From Gambelia wislizenii (Eukaryota; Chordata; Lepidosauria; Squamata; Crotaphytidae): a stretch of 64,000 nucleotides of DNA. This document shows positions 44,697-56,588 of this stretch, piece by piece. Within the stretch, counting starts at the first letter, position 1. Each line of letters begins with the position of its first letter. Under the pieces are notes generated by a model, which worked only from the letters and a program-made list of their open reading frames with translations, had not been told where the DNA came from and searched no databases. Position numbers and translations under genes: made by a program. Where the stretch lies: positions 111,691,116 through 111,755,115 of the forward strand of contig JAUMIR010000005.1 in the NCBI GenBank assembly GCA_030847615.1. The letters are read 5' to 3'.

Positions 44697-47600
44697 TATC
44701 TATATATCAGGGTGACACACACCTATGAGTCAGTTCTCAAACTACTCCTTAAGTGATCAAGGGTCTGTTGTGACAAGTGTTATATTCACTCCTGTGCACA
44801 ATTAAAGGGTTTTCTGGATTTCACCTAACACACAATGATGATTCAGTGTGTTGTTACTTTTAAAGCAACAATTCAGAGTTGCAAAAAAGGGGGCTGTTTG
44901 CATCAAATATATCCCTAGGCTGCTTTTATTACTTTTAAGTCCATAAACAGCAGCTGTAAAACTACTTTAGAATGCTCTTTATAAAACACAATTTCTTCCA
45001 GGTCACTTTGACAAAAAATAATAATATAAATATACCTATTTAGAATTCAATACATTTTATGTAGTTAAAAGAACACAACTTTGAAAATATTTCTTTCAAA
45101 GTCTGTGTAAATGTTAAGAATGTAATTATGTTACCAAGCTGTCCCAGAGATATAATTGTAACCTTTTTACTAGTAACATAACAAACTATATGAATTAAGA
45201 ACAAAAGGCTTTACAAGGGTAATTTTTCTTCCAGAATTAACCCAAAATGAGACAGAAGCAATTACATCTACCATACAACCTGCAGTCCCAAATGATTTGA
45301 CAACACATTTCCATGAACTGTGACCATGCTGTGTGTCTTGTTTACCCATTTCTTTCCATTTCTCTTATTGATGGGAAATTGAGATTGAAAGAGCTGCCCA
45401 CACCCCAATATTGTATTCAGTGGAATATCTCACTTTTAGGGAGATTTTAGTTTAGGCAAGTTATCTCACCTTGGCAAAACAACTTGTCAAGGACCCTCCA
45501 AGCCTCATGAGGGTTTACTTCACCTTCAGTCTGAGACCAAGACCTCAACACATTTTCCCACTGTCCTCTGTAATTTGGAAAACACAGACTTCATATATTT
45601 CCTCATTACTCATTGTGTGTGTGTGTGTGTGTGTGTGTTTATACAGAAAGAGAGAGAGAGCACACAAACACAGAGAGACAGGCAGACCCCCAAAAGGCAA
45701 ACAACCCATTCAATGTTCCTAAATTTTAATATTCCATGCAACAAATCAACATGTATTGCAGTTATAAATTTTGTTGTTGTTGTTTTTAAAAAATTGGTTT
45801 TGTGCAAAAGCAATATTTTTTAACAGAAAGCAGTCTCTTTTGCAAAATAAACCCCCAGATTTTATAAGAAAAAAAATTAGTTTGCTTCAAAAATAAAAGG
45901 GTTTTTTAAAAACAGAAACAATATTTTTTTGGGGGGGGAGTGGAAAATGGGGGGATCATTGAAGTCATTAATCCCTCTCAACCCTTTGTTATTCTGGGTA
46001 AGAGCTACTTTGGGTTCTAGGCAAGGAGAGAGATAGAAATTAAACAAGCAAGCAAACAAAAAACAACAACAAAGAGACATTGCAAGTATTCTTCCTGATT
46101 CAGGAGACCCAAGGCTGAAAATGCTCTTCATAGAATTCAAAGACAATATATTTTGTCTAAATATGATCCCAAATCATTCTGCTGTATTCTGAAAGAGGGG
46201 GAGCCAAAAACATCAAAGACTCCACAAAAAAAAGCGTCTTTTCCCATATTTTTTTTTTTAAAAACTCAGCTTTGTCAGTGACTCACCAATAGATCTCAGG
46301 ACATCCCTGACTGGTTGTTCAGGAAGAAGTCCTGCTTCATGGTAGCAATTAACCGTGTGGTGGAAAAACAGTTCATACTTATCACACCGTCTTCTTTTAA
46401 GCAGCACCATGGCTGAACTGTGAACCAGAGATGAATCAGCGGATGTTCAAACAGTACATTTCTTTCTTCGCTCTAAACCCTCAAGTGGACTTAATATATT
46501 TCAGGAAGGAAATATAAGTCTCTTGTTGTGAGCACCCAGTCAGCACTAATCCAGGTCTAGCCCATACAGTCTTTTAAAACATTTCAGCTCATGACTTTGC
46601 TTTCAGAAGACTGCTCATCATAATATACCAAAGAAAGTCTTGACCTATCTTACATGGCAACTCTGAAATAGTAATTTTGGGGGTTAGAAAAGATAATGAA
46701 ATGTTGTTGAAAGTACTGTATGTCACCCTTGAACCCTGGTTTTACAGGTTGCCTTTTTGTCCACATCAGAAAGGGGAATGAAGCTACAATGTGCTGTTGG
46801 ACCACACAGATATTGCAGAGAGGTGTGTATTTTTTTTTAATTTGTTTGTGGATGATTGCTCTAGTTCTGTGCATCTTGGCCCTTTTTTGAATGAAGCAGA
46901 AGATACTAAAACAATAAAACCACTTCTTAAAAGGTGGTGTGTTCTTAAGTGCATTGGGACCTTACTGGGAACTTCAGGCTTAAATCTAATTACTAGCCCC
47001 TACAAGAGGAACACTAGAGTAGACCCACTGAATCATTTACTGACTATTAAGTCAAAATCTATGTAAATCTCATTAACCTAATGATATTTACTCTAACTGG
47101 GTGTAGGAAGTGGATGCAGCCCTTTGCAAGCTTTTTGGGGTTATGTATTTTGTCATTTTATTACTCTGTAAAGTACATTTACAATATTCTATTAAATAAC
47201 ACAACCTGTTTTTTTTAAAAAAACACAGTAAATCACTTGTATTAATGTGTGAGTTTGAGGAATGCTCTTTGATTTTTCCCCTCCTCCTCAGAACATTCTG
47301 CTTCATTTCTTGCACCAGATGTTTGAATTCCATATGTGTGAAACAATTTACATTTCTATAGTACAACTTAGGGAGCTACAGAAACAATATTTAATGAAGA
47401 ATAGGTTGCCCATAAACAGTATATGCTGTTTGCTGAGATAATACAACATAAACCTCTACTAACCCCTTTGCTAGGGAATAAAATTCCCTCCTGTGCTCTT
47501 GGCCCACACTCTAGAATTCCTGAAACCTCCGTTCTAAAACACATGGTCCATAGCTTATTCAAAGAGATTTTTTTAATGCTCCCTGAGCAGTAAAGTAGAG

Positions 47601-47912
47601 CTGGAAAACAAACAACAATGTGTTGGATTTTATTTTATTTTTTTTACTCACAGACACTCAAAATTCTTTAACAGCAAGCTTATACAGACACTGAGGCTTG
47701 TTCACACACCATATAGGAGATCTTTGAGATGACTGTTTAGCACACATGTACACTTTGTGAGGTAAAATCCCCCCTACCATTCCAAGATGAGAGAGATGAT
47801 CAAAATCAGCCCATGTTAACATTGTCAGCTACAAGCTCTCCTCTGCCGCCCCAGGTTTCATGCACAAATACTATAGTTCTGTGTTTTCTCAATATGCATA
47901 TACACACTCTCT
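44697..47912. other. No recognised gene; simple repeats
   Basis: AT-rich sequence with no recognised exon or element. (GT)n lies at about 45615-45638, followed by (GA)n at 45647-45660. Confidence 0.45.
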
Positions 47913-48503
47913 GAAGATTATCAGAGGAGTGCCTTAAAACATAACTATGACACTCTATTTTACAGTGTTCGCATTATGGCACAATGACACATGTTTTCAC
48001 ATGCTGCTGTGATACTGGTACAGAATTGCCCCAAGAATCCAGCAATATGAACACTCATGCCACTTCCTTCCGTGTTTCTCCATGAACGTGATTTCGTCGC
48101 GTCTCACAAGAAGATGCAAGCATGCTAAAAAGCCCCCAAACCACCAAAATTAAAAAAGGAAACATTCAGAAAAGCACTGATACACATTCAGAAACTTGCA
48201 AGCATGATGGGGAGGTTCATAAAAAGAGTGTACATTACCTAGTTTTCCCATTCGCACCCAGAAGTGTTCTGATGGGACCTCCCATTGACGCTGGGATCAC
48301 GCCAGCAGAACGGGTGAAATCCATAACACAGACACTATGGGAGATCAAGTCTCAACTTCTCTTCATCAATAAAAAAAGAACTCCCTCGTAACAGGAGCAG
48401 AATGCTTGCATAACACTGGGACACAACATTGTCTGATAAGGAAGCCCTTTTGCAATCTCTTGGCATTGTAATAATACCATTTTTGACATGTCTGATAATC
48501 TCC
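47913..48503 (-). mobile_element. Diverged TIR DNA element, possible M1 relative
   Basis: Ends GAAGATTATCAGA (47913) and CTGATAATCTCC (ending 48503) form an inverted pair resembling the M1 TIR. The minus-strand interior has GTACACTCTTTTTATGAACC and GCATCTTCTTGTGAGA, corresponding to GACACTCTTTTTATG and GTCTTCTCGC in M1. No clear target duplication was found. Confidence 0.55.
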
Positions 48504-48714
48504 TATGTCTAGAGCAGGTGTGGTGCAGTTAATGACTGAAGGCTTGTCCTGGCCATGGAGCAGTCCTTTTGTTTCCCAATTACAGCCGCCAAATGGGCCA
48601 AAGTTCAGGTGGACCTAGCAGTCCACCACTGGAGCCACTGTTGTCATCTCCCTCACTGTCTTGGCAGGCAGAAAACTGCCCTGAAACAAGTGACAAAGGC
48701 CCCTGAATGTGAGC

Positions 48715-49080
48715 AGCCTTGGTCACATGGTGCAGGATTCTTTTCTGTGTTCTAGGAGAGCCAGGGAGACCGGCAGCTACAGCAAGGGCTGGCCTGCTGG
48801 GACAGGCTCCTGCAGATATGCAGGGCCTGATCCATTTCCTCCCAGCAGGAAAAGAGTAAAACAGGTATTATTTTTTTAAAAAACAGTAAAGGGCCCTACC
48901 CTGTTTCCCCCCATCTGAGCCCCGTATCTGTACCAGGGGTGGTTAGGACTACCTGAGGCGGAGAACGAAGAAGAAGGCCTGCACCATCAGGACTGTGCAG
49001 GGTTCTAAGATGGGGGCAAGATGGAGTATATTGTCCATGTAGACAAGCTCTAAGAGTGTTTAGTAGGGGTGGAAAGAATA
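48715..49080 (+). repeat. Unclassified repeat block A, copy 1
   Basis: Colinear with 49795-50145. Shared words are CCTTGGTCACATG (TTTGGTCACATG in copy 2), CATTTCCTCCCAGCAGG / CATTTCTTCCTGGTGGG, CATCAGGACTG and TATATTGTCCATGTAGACAA / TATATTGCCCATTTAGGCAA. The identity of the family is unknown. Confidence 0.6.
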
Positions 49081-49099
49081 TCCCCCCCCCAAAAAAAAA

Positions 49100-49600
49100 T
49101 GGTTGAAAAACACATTTTTCAAAGGTTGAGATACCCTGACAAGAAGAATCCTGGACTGATGAATATTTGCAGTTCAGGTATAACTGTGTAAAATTCACAT
49201 GTGGTTGCTTTGTGGAGAAAACAGCATTCTCTCCACAGGAAACAGCAACAATAATATGTCAATGTCAATTCCTGTGCAGTTTTCAGTGCAAAAAATGTTA
49301 TAATTGAGGGGGGATTATTCTGCATAAAATTCACACATGGTTGATTTGAAAACAGCATTCCCTGTGCAGAAAACTACATTTTCTGTGCATTAACTAATAT
49401 CTCCTCATTGAAATACTTCTTTTCTGCACAGATAAGGCTGTTTCCTGTGCATGGCATTCTGTTTTCTGCACAAAACAACTATGTGTGAATTTTGCAAAGT
49501 AATAAATCCTGAATTGCAAATAACCTTCAAAAATTGTGGTTTTCAAAGACTTTCTCACAGCAGGAAGAAAATTGCTCCTTGTTAGCTTTAAGAAGAAACT
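49100..49600 (+). repeat. Unclassified ~500-bp dispersed repeat, copy 3
   Basis: Contains CCCTGACAAGAAGAATCCTG, GCAGTTCAGG, the GAAA...TTTC units, TTTCAAAGACTTTCTCACAG (also in copy 1 at 3240) and AAGAAGAAACT. It lies between the two block A copies. Confidence 0.65.
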
Positions 49601-49794
49601 CTGGGCTCATTAACAGGAGCCAGGATATGCCATCCCCTCACCAGTGTATCCTGGTTGCAGATCAGGCTCATTCTTCCCCCATTTGTCCCTGAGTCCAGAT
49701 AATCGTACCAGTCCATAGCTGCAGCCACTCCTGCCACACTCTCCCAGAAGGCAAGAAGCTGGTCCACAACTTCTGACCAATTCCCCCTTCATGT

Positions 49795-50145
49795 GACCAG
49801 CTTTGGTCACATGCTCCAGGACTCCTTTCTGCTTCAGAGAGAGCAAGGCAGACTGGCAGCTGCAGTGACTGGCCAGCCTGCCAGGAGGAGCTCCTGTGGT
49901 CTCATGGGGCCCAATGCATTTCTTCCTGGTGGGTACAGATTAAAAAAGATATTTAAATACCAAGGTTCATCAGGCCCTACCTCCATCTTCTCCCCTGTCT
50001 TTGCCCCTGGGGTCATGAGGACTGTCTGGAGGCAGAACAGGGCAAAAGCCCTACATCATCAGGACTGCAGGGCTCTAAGACAGAGACAAGATGGGTTATA
50101 TTGCCCATTTAGGCAAGGCCTTTGTGAATTATTACATCCCTAATG
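49795..50145 (+). repeat. Unclassified repeat block A, copy 2
   Basis: Parallels 48715-49080 as described there. It ends GAATTATTACATCCCTA, which resembles the end of the ~500-bp repeat at 40780 (GAAGAATTACATCCCTA). The two repeats may therefore be parts of one longer element. Confidence 0.6.
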
Positions 50146-51284
50146 TTTAGCCCCCATAAAAATTCCTTACAGCCATAAATTCAGTAGATATTGCCCCCTC
50201 CGGGTATTTTGCCTCCTGGGACAAAGGAACAAATGTCCACCTGCCATCCAAGAGGGAAGGAGGACAGTCCTCTAGGCCAATGAAATTATTCAGGTATCTG
50301 AAGCAGAAAGGCCCCTGGAGAGCTGTCTTTGGCTTGAGGAACCACACTTATGCAAGTTTCATTTAAGGTTAGGGACTTCAGAGGAGATCCAACCCACTAG
50401 GAATAATATTTATACATTTATGAATACTAGCTGTTAGAGAACTGGTTTTGCCCCCAATTGTCATTCCCACTGCTTTGGCCAAAGCACAAATATGTAAAGA
50501 AAGTCATCATAATCAGTACTATCTGTGGCTAGCTAGCAAGTGCTACCTTCTGCACCAATCAGCAAACAATTTGTGCCAGTAACATTCTACCATTACTGTC
50601 TATTGATTGAATGACCTCTGGAGAGGTAGCCACAACAATCCTCTTTATTATATTTACCGTAAAATGGTTCTGAAAAAAGCCCTTAACATATTTGAATCAA
50701 TAGGAATAAAAATAGATATTTAAGATGAATTTGAAAGGAACTTTCCTCTGTCCCAGATCTTCAAAAATGCATTAAGGTTCAGCTTTTATGCAGTTGCAAT
50801 ACATTTATCCAAGAAAATATCTCAGTAGATGAAAAAAAGAACCATAGCACAGATGATTTATTTATTATTATTATTTAATTAATTAAATAATATGCTGCCA
50901 TTCTGCCGGAGTGGGACCCAAGGCAGCTCACAAAAGATGAAGAATTTGATGATGCTTGGACTTCATTCTTTCCTAGGAATTTCTTTTTGGACCAGAAGGT
51001 AGATGTACCCCTCCGCTCAACAGCCCCACCCCATATGGCTGCCAGAGATCAGCTGTAGACTAACACAGGCTGTGCAGACCAAGGGATTAAGGAACTTTTG
51101 ACCACTGGTTGTAAGAGCATCAGGGCCATGCTATAGTGAAGATGAGGAAAATTTAGACTTGGGAGAACTTGCCTTACTTTGGTTAGGAAGCATCAAGGAG
51201 GAAACGCCAAGGTGTTTCTGGCTATGCCGTGCATGTAGCAAACCAAACAAGCCAGTTTCGTTTGCCCTTTCTTGCTCTTGAAGC
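50146..51284. other. No gene; one LINE tail fragment
   Basis: At about 50866-50940 (minus strand), GAGCTGCCTTGGGTCCCACT followed by AT-rich repeats is an L2-like 3' tail. The remainder shows nothing recognisable. Confidence 0.5.
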
Positions 51285-51770
51285 ATGGAACACTTTTATG
51301 CCCCCTTCTTCCAACAGTTCAGGCACCATGGGGGAAGGGTCTTCTCTCAGTCCCACCAGACTCATCTACTGAGCACACAAGAAAAAGCCTTCCATGTGGC
51401 TGTTCCTAGGCTACGGAACTCCCTTCCCAGGGACACTTGGCTGCCCCCTTCCCTGATCTCTTTTTGCCAGCAGGCAAACACCTTTACATTTCAGCTTCTT
51501 TTTGAGAAACAAGGATTTTTTAAAATGGTATTCCTATATTGGTAGTGTAATAGTATTTTTAACTATGGTATTGTAACAGTATGTGTTTTTGTTTTATTCT
51601 GCTTTCAATGTGTTTTTAACTGTTTTAAATTAATTTGATTGTTTAATGTTTTTATTCTTTGCATTATATTGGTTTAGCTATAATTAAAAGCTATAATAAT
51701 TAACTTTTATTATAAGCCATCTTGGATTCTGTATTGGGGGAAAAGGCAAAATATTAAATAGAATAGAGAT
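51285..51770 (+). mobile_element. L2-like LINE 3' end
   Basis: An 86-codon frame at 51285-51545 encodes STQEKAFHVAVPRLRNSLPR, the counterpart of SQRAFSVVAPNLWNGLPDE in the longer copies. A 3' UTR follows, ending near 51765 with TATAAGCCATCTTGGATTCT. 5'-truncated and diverged. Confidence 0.75.
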
Positions 51771-52608
51771 CCAGAAAATGTTATAGTAACACTTTACTGA
51801 TGTGATGATTGAAAATGGTTTAATGGGTGACATTTTGTAGAAGCGTATATTACACAGATGTTTCCAAGTTCATTACTATAGTGCTTCTGGAAACAGACAC
51901 AGAAGACAACTACCTCAAGGTAAGCAAGAATCCAATCACTGGTGGAGAGAGAGGGAAGGAGGAAGGGAGAGGGAGAGAGGGGGCACCTGAGAGAGAAAGA
52001 GAGAGAGATGTGTTGCTTTGCTAACTGCTGACTCAGCATGAACCAGCTGATCAGCCAATTTCTCTGGAAAGGTTGCAGAAAAATAACCAAGATCTTTATA
52101 TAAATAGATATGTGATGCTCACCATGTCAGATTGCAAAACTGTTGAGGTAGGTATACGTGGGGAAAAAAAATATTCTGCAAGAACAATCAGGTTATTTCA
52201 TTCAGTTTTAGAGAAATGCTGCAGTCAGCAAAGGAAACCACACAAAGGGGTATAGTTGTGAGGGAATAACATGTTCCATTTCATTTCCATAGCCTTGATC
52301 TAATTCTTGTGACTATTTCGAGCTCTTTGGGGAAATTGAGTTGTGCAAGGTGGAAAGTTAATGGAAAACAGATTTCAGGAAACAACAGATTTCCGCTTGC
52401 TCTTTTGTTTGCTTCAGTTTTTTTTTTCCCAAACACTGGAACAATTTTCTTAGAGTCAATTTGATTAGCTCTAAGAAAGACCAGATTATCCCAACCCTGG
52501 GTCTTTCAAGATTTAGTCATTATTCTGCAAGGTACAATATGGGCCAAAGCTATTACATATGAAATATTTCAAACATGTTACTTCTAATTTTGGATTTTTT
52601 CTCTGTAA
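51771..52608. other. No recognised feature
   Basis: A (GA)-rich purine stretch lies at about 51940-52010. No motifs otherwise. Confidence 0.45.
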
Positions 52609-52614
52609 GAAGGA

Positions 52615-52662
<48 letters not shown>

Positions 52663-52666
52663 AATA
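52609..52666. repeat. (GAAA)n microsatellite
   Basis: About 14 GAAA units, uninterrupted after the first. Confidence 0.95.
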
Positions 52667-52758
52667 GAAGCATAGAAGTGTCGGGGGGAGAACCTGGTTG
52701 TAAGAGCCATTATGAAATAGTAGATAGAGTGTGGGACCAAGTAGATAGAGTGTGGAAC

Positions 52759-52864
52759 TGAGCCAAGGTAAAAACCACAAAAGTGTCACAGGTAAGTATG
52801 GATTTGATGTCCTCATCAAATCCATACTTATCTATGACACGTTTGTGGTTTTTACCTTGGCTCA
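52759..52864. repeat. 106-bp palindrome with 4-nt loop
   Basis: Left arm 52759-52809 (starts TGAGCCAAGGTAAAAACC) and right arm 52814-52864 (ends GGTTTTTACCTTGGCTCA) are 51-nt reverse complements with about three mismatches, around the loop TCCT. A short direct duplication (GTAGATAGAGTGTGG, 52721 and 52741) lies just to the left. Confidence 0.9.
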
Positions 52865-54420
52865 CTTACTACCACCGAGTCCCATGGGTTTGCTTTAAGG
52901 ATAATATAGGATAACACACACACACCCCTGCTCTGAATTGTTTAAAGGATGAGTGGGATACATAGCTACAGGGCCACATTTTAGGTCTGAGGGAGATAAG
53001 ACGCAGCTAAAGAGTGCATATGACTGGGGGGGGGGAAGTGTACAACAATCATATTGCAGTCATATCACCCATTTATTCATTTTTATTTTAATGCACTTGC
53101 TTTTCTTTCCATAGCAATAATATATTCCAGAAGGGCACAGTGGAATCTCATTTATGGATGACAATGTTGCTTCTATCTATTATTAATATTACCCATATAT
53201 GGACCATCATTCACTGTGTTGATAATAAGCTACAACAAATACCAAGGGATAAGATTACTTCCAAAGTGATTTATGCAGATAGCCAGATGATCTAAAACTT
53301 GAAGTGGCTGAACTTCTTCAATTCTCTGGGGTTGATAGACCTTCTGTTAGAATGCCCCTCCTTCCTCCCAAGGTAGTTGCTCATACTTAATTAACAGACA
53401 TAGACCCAACTCCTAAATTTAGTTCATCATATACAGGAATAGAACACATCTATGAATAGTAATATGAATAGTAGCAGAATAAAATTAACCAGGCAGTAAC
53501 TGCCAGTATCACCCCGACATACAGAAACAGTAAAAAGAACATTCCTCACAATGTGTTCTAAGATTCTCAATCCCTTGGGTTGGGGGGGAAAAAAACTTAG
53601 ATATACCCAGGACTCAAAAGGGCATGCTTCCAGACAATGAACTCTTTTATATCTCTTAGTTCCATTTTAAAAGTATTCCTGCTTCCTTCCCTCTAACAAA
53701 TCATGGTCTTATAATACAATTATGTGTCTGCATGTTTTGTCTGCTTTGTTTTTTGTTTGTTTGTTTTTGTTTTTCTTGTTGGTTGTTGTTGGGTATTTTT
53801 TTAAAAAATATGAAATAAACCAATGGGCTTAATCCACACAGAATGCAATCCTAGCTAGCCAAGACAGCTAAGGACCTGCTGAACTCACACTGGGATCCCC
53901 AGCCTAGGGATATTAGAAAGCACTTAAGTCTGTCCTTGAGCTAGCTTAACTTTGTGCTGGCATTGCAGCTATTCTCATGGGCTGGAAAATATTTGGTTCT
54001 GGCAAGTTTTAGCTCCTCCATCACTTCCCCTTTCTCTGCTCCCCTTTATTGAGCACTTCTGATGGAGGGTCTTAATCTATAGAGCAGTTCTTCCTAAGGT
54101 TTGCTCTATTGGCAGATCCTTGTCAATAGCACATAAAAGTGTCCTGTGCCTATAAGAAGTGGCACAACTTGGGGTTACAACACACTGAATATTTAGACTT
54201 GATTTCAGTGAGTTTATTCTAAGTCTGGATCCAACTCAGTTTTAGCAGTACAGCATATTTCATCTACTCTTCACTGTGTATGTTTAGTACTGTCATGTGA
54301 GTATATATGTGCAAATTTTCATGTGTCCTGTGGGTATTTTTGAATATATGTGAATTACATTTGTATCCATTCAACCCCTGTTATTATCTCTTATCTCTTC
54401 TTCTTGTACTTTCCAACACT
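52865..54420. other. No recognised feature
   Basis: No coding motif. A T/G-rich run with TTTG units lies at about 53740-53800. Confidence 0.45.
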
Positions 54421-54854
54421 GCAGATATTATCAGATGCCCTTAATATGGCAGTACACTGGGGGTGCCAGGATAACACCAAAGGGCTTCCCTTTTGGAAGA
54501 CATCATCCTCGTCCTGTTATGCTCCCATGCTGGTCCCATTCATCCTTGTTTCTTCTTATTCATGGCTTAGGCCATGAATAGATCACCCATTCCTTTCCTA
54601 TGATGGAATGATGGGTGAGTGAAAAGGTGCCCTGTTCCTGTAGCACAATGCCAGCCACAGTGCGAGGTCTGTTCCAGAACACTTCTAGGTGTGATCAGGA
54701 CATCCAGGTACTGGCTGCTGAGGGGGAGGGAAGCAAGTGTGATTAAGGTAAGTGTAAAACAGTTCATTACTGTGCCAGGATGGGGTTGGGGGGTAGCGGG
54801 AGAGGAGATAGCAAGATGGGGATGCTATTTTTGTCCCTGTCGGATAATCTCCTG
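54421..54854. mobile_element. Possible TIR DNA element of the GGAGAT clan
   Basis: The left end has AGATATTATCAGATGCCC. The right end, read on the minus strand, is AGGAGATTATCCGACAGGG. Inside, the plus-strand GCCCTGTTCCTGTAGCACAA recalls the subterminal region of M2. No target duplication was identified. Confidence 0.4.
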
Positions 54855-55523
54855 TATCCTGTATTGCCAAAGATTACACACACCTTGAAGTTTAGACTGA
54901 TTTTATTTTGTTTCAAAAGAATGTTATACACTTGTACTGCCTTCTGTACACACTGTTATTGCACCAAGCTGAAGTCTTCTAAAGACAAACTATCAATACA
55001 GGTGGATGTTTTGTTCCACATTCAAGTTTTGTAGATAAATAAATGGTTTTATACTGGCATCTGTAGTATTTTTCGTACAGCCTTTATCCATCTCCTTCAT
55101 TTCCCTTTTCTCCCTTTTTCCTGCAAAGCCTTGAAGTATGTTGGAGCATCAATTCAAGGTGACTTGCAATTTCTTTTCAGTTAAAGTTGTGATTCTGTCT
55201 TTCTGTATATATGTTTAAATTATGTCTGGAAATGTCAGAGGTTTTGTTTTATGTTGCTGAAATGTGAAGAATGGAACCGGTTTTCCCTCTTTGGATATCC
55301 CTGAACACCAATCAGAGAGCCCCAATGTGTACATTATGAATACGGAAGGCAATAAAATTGCTCACTCAAACATATCTGAAACCTTTACCTCCATTCCTAT
55401 TTAGTTAAATTTCAATGACATGTGGTCTTTTTGACAGATTATAACCTGTTCAGTCCTGTGCAGTTTATACAAATTACTGTTTATATGATTTCTTCCAAAA
55501 GCAAAATCTGGATACTTCCATCA
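54855..55523. other. No recognised feature
   Basis: AT-rich sequence, no motifs. Confidence 0.45.
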
Positions 55524-55603
55524 TCTTAATATATAATGCACTTGGGTATGTTGCCACTTCCAATGTGCTGATTGGCTGCTTAGGAAACTTACCAACCAAT
55601 CAA
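55524..55603 (+). mobile_element. Helitron-like 5' head fragment
   Basis: TCTTAATATATAATGCAC follows an A, and GGTATGTTGCCACTTCCAAT with GTGCTGATTGGCTGCTTAGG match the heads at 5120 and 58075. The large palindrome begins immediately after CCAATCAA. Confidence 0.5.
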
Positions 55604-56125
55604 AGCTAGAAACTGTGACCAACATATGTGGCTGCAGAGTGAGGGTAGGCAGGAGAACAAAAGGAACATGATGGCAAAACACATACACACACCCCAGTGA
55701 CTGCAGTTGCTTAAAATTTAAATTGCTTCTCTTACCCTACAAAGGAAAAGGTACTGCACATAGTTCTAGACCACAGAAATGGTAATTAATGGTTGCAGAT
55801 GTTTGTTTAGTCAGTAGAGCAATACCCTTTGCCTCTGCTGCTTCAGTTTCTAGGGCTAGGAACAGTAACAAGAATTCTACAACTGAAGCAGCAGAGGCAA
55901 AGGGTATTGCTCTACTGACTAAACAAACATCTGTAACCATTAATTACCATTCCTGTGGTCTAGAACTATGTGCAGTACCTTTTCCTTTGTAGGGTAAGAG
56001 AAGCAATTTAAATTTTAAGCAACTGCAGTCACTGGGGTATGTATATGTGTTTTGCCATCATGTTCCTTTTGTTCTCCTGCCTACCCTCACTCCGCAGCCA
56101 CATATGTTGGTCACAGTTTCTAGCT
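55604..56125. repeat. 522-bp near-perfect palindrome
   Basis: Left arm 55604-55848 and right arm 55881-56125, 245 bp each, are reverse complements with only about half a dozen differences, around a 32-bp spacer. It begins AGCTAGAAACTGTGACC and ends GGTCACAGTTTCTAGCT. Overlapping frames on opposite strands encode nearly the same short peptide only because the arms are copies of each other, so they are not genes. No transposon end or target duplication was recognised. Confidence 0.95.
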
Positions 56126-56474
56126 GACACATGTACACAAGCCCTCCATACCATGGGAGCTCTCAGGGGTTTTAATTCCAGGTATTGTTTAAATGGAATT
56201 TAATAATCACTTTTTTATATGTTTTCTCTGTTTGTAAATGTTTAAATTGTATTTTTTAAAACTTTTATGAGCCAACTTGTTTCCAAATATTGGTCAAAAG
56301 GCAAGATATAGGAATTAATAATGATAATGACAGTGATGCTGATTCTTTCCATCATAACCCCCTCACTTTCTCACCTTTTGTTTTGTTTTGTTTTCAGAGA
56401 GGATACTTTTGCTACAATTAGCCCTCCCCCTCATTTGGTGCTGAAATCTGCATCTACAGGTGAGATATAGCATA
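56126..56474. other. No recognised feature
   Basis: The stretch 56230-56320 has LINE-3'-UTR-like composition (TTTTATGAGCCAACTTG), too weak to assign. Confidence 0.4.
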
Positions 56475-56588
56475 GCATAACATAGGATAGCATAGCATTT
56501 ATGTTTCTATACCGCTTATCAGTGCCAAAGCAATCCCTAAGTGGTTTACAATGTGTGTTAGCTAACTGCCCCAACAAGCTGGGTACTT
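56475..56588 (-). mobile_element. SINE 3' tail fragment (CORE/MIR-like)
   Basis: On the minus strand, ACAAGTACCCAGCTTGTTGG, AGCTAACACACATTGTAAAC and AAGCGGTATAGAAA match the body and tail of the SINE at 21450. Confidence 0.7.

Noticed and set aside
42218..44756. Many overlapping proline/glycine/serine-rich frames of 70-215 codons on both strands
   Set aside because: They arise because the 96-bp repeat is a multiple of three and lacks stops. All frames are open and repeat the same 32-residue block, and nothing supports translation.
45440..45470. GGGAGATTTTAGTTTAGG as another M2-type terminal repeat
   Set aside because: Only the first 11 bases match, with no inverted partner within about 700 bp and no M2 interior.
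46780..47066. A 91-codon frame (MLLDHTDIAERCVF..) in an otherwise repeat-free stretch, considered as a host exon
   Set aside because: No recognisable domain, no clear splice-site context and composition like the surroundings.
55737..55992. Two similar ~67-codon frames on opposite strands (MVTDVCLVSRAIP.. and MVADVCLVSRAIP..)
   Set aside because: They are the same sequence read from the two arms of a palindrome. There is no motif or context for a gene.
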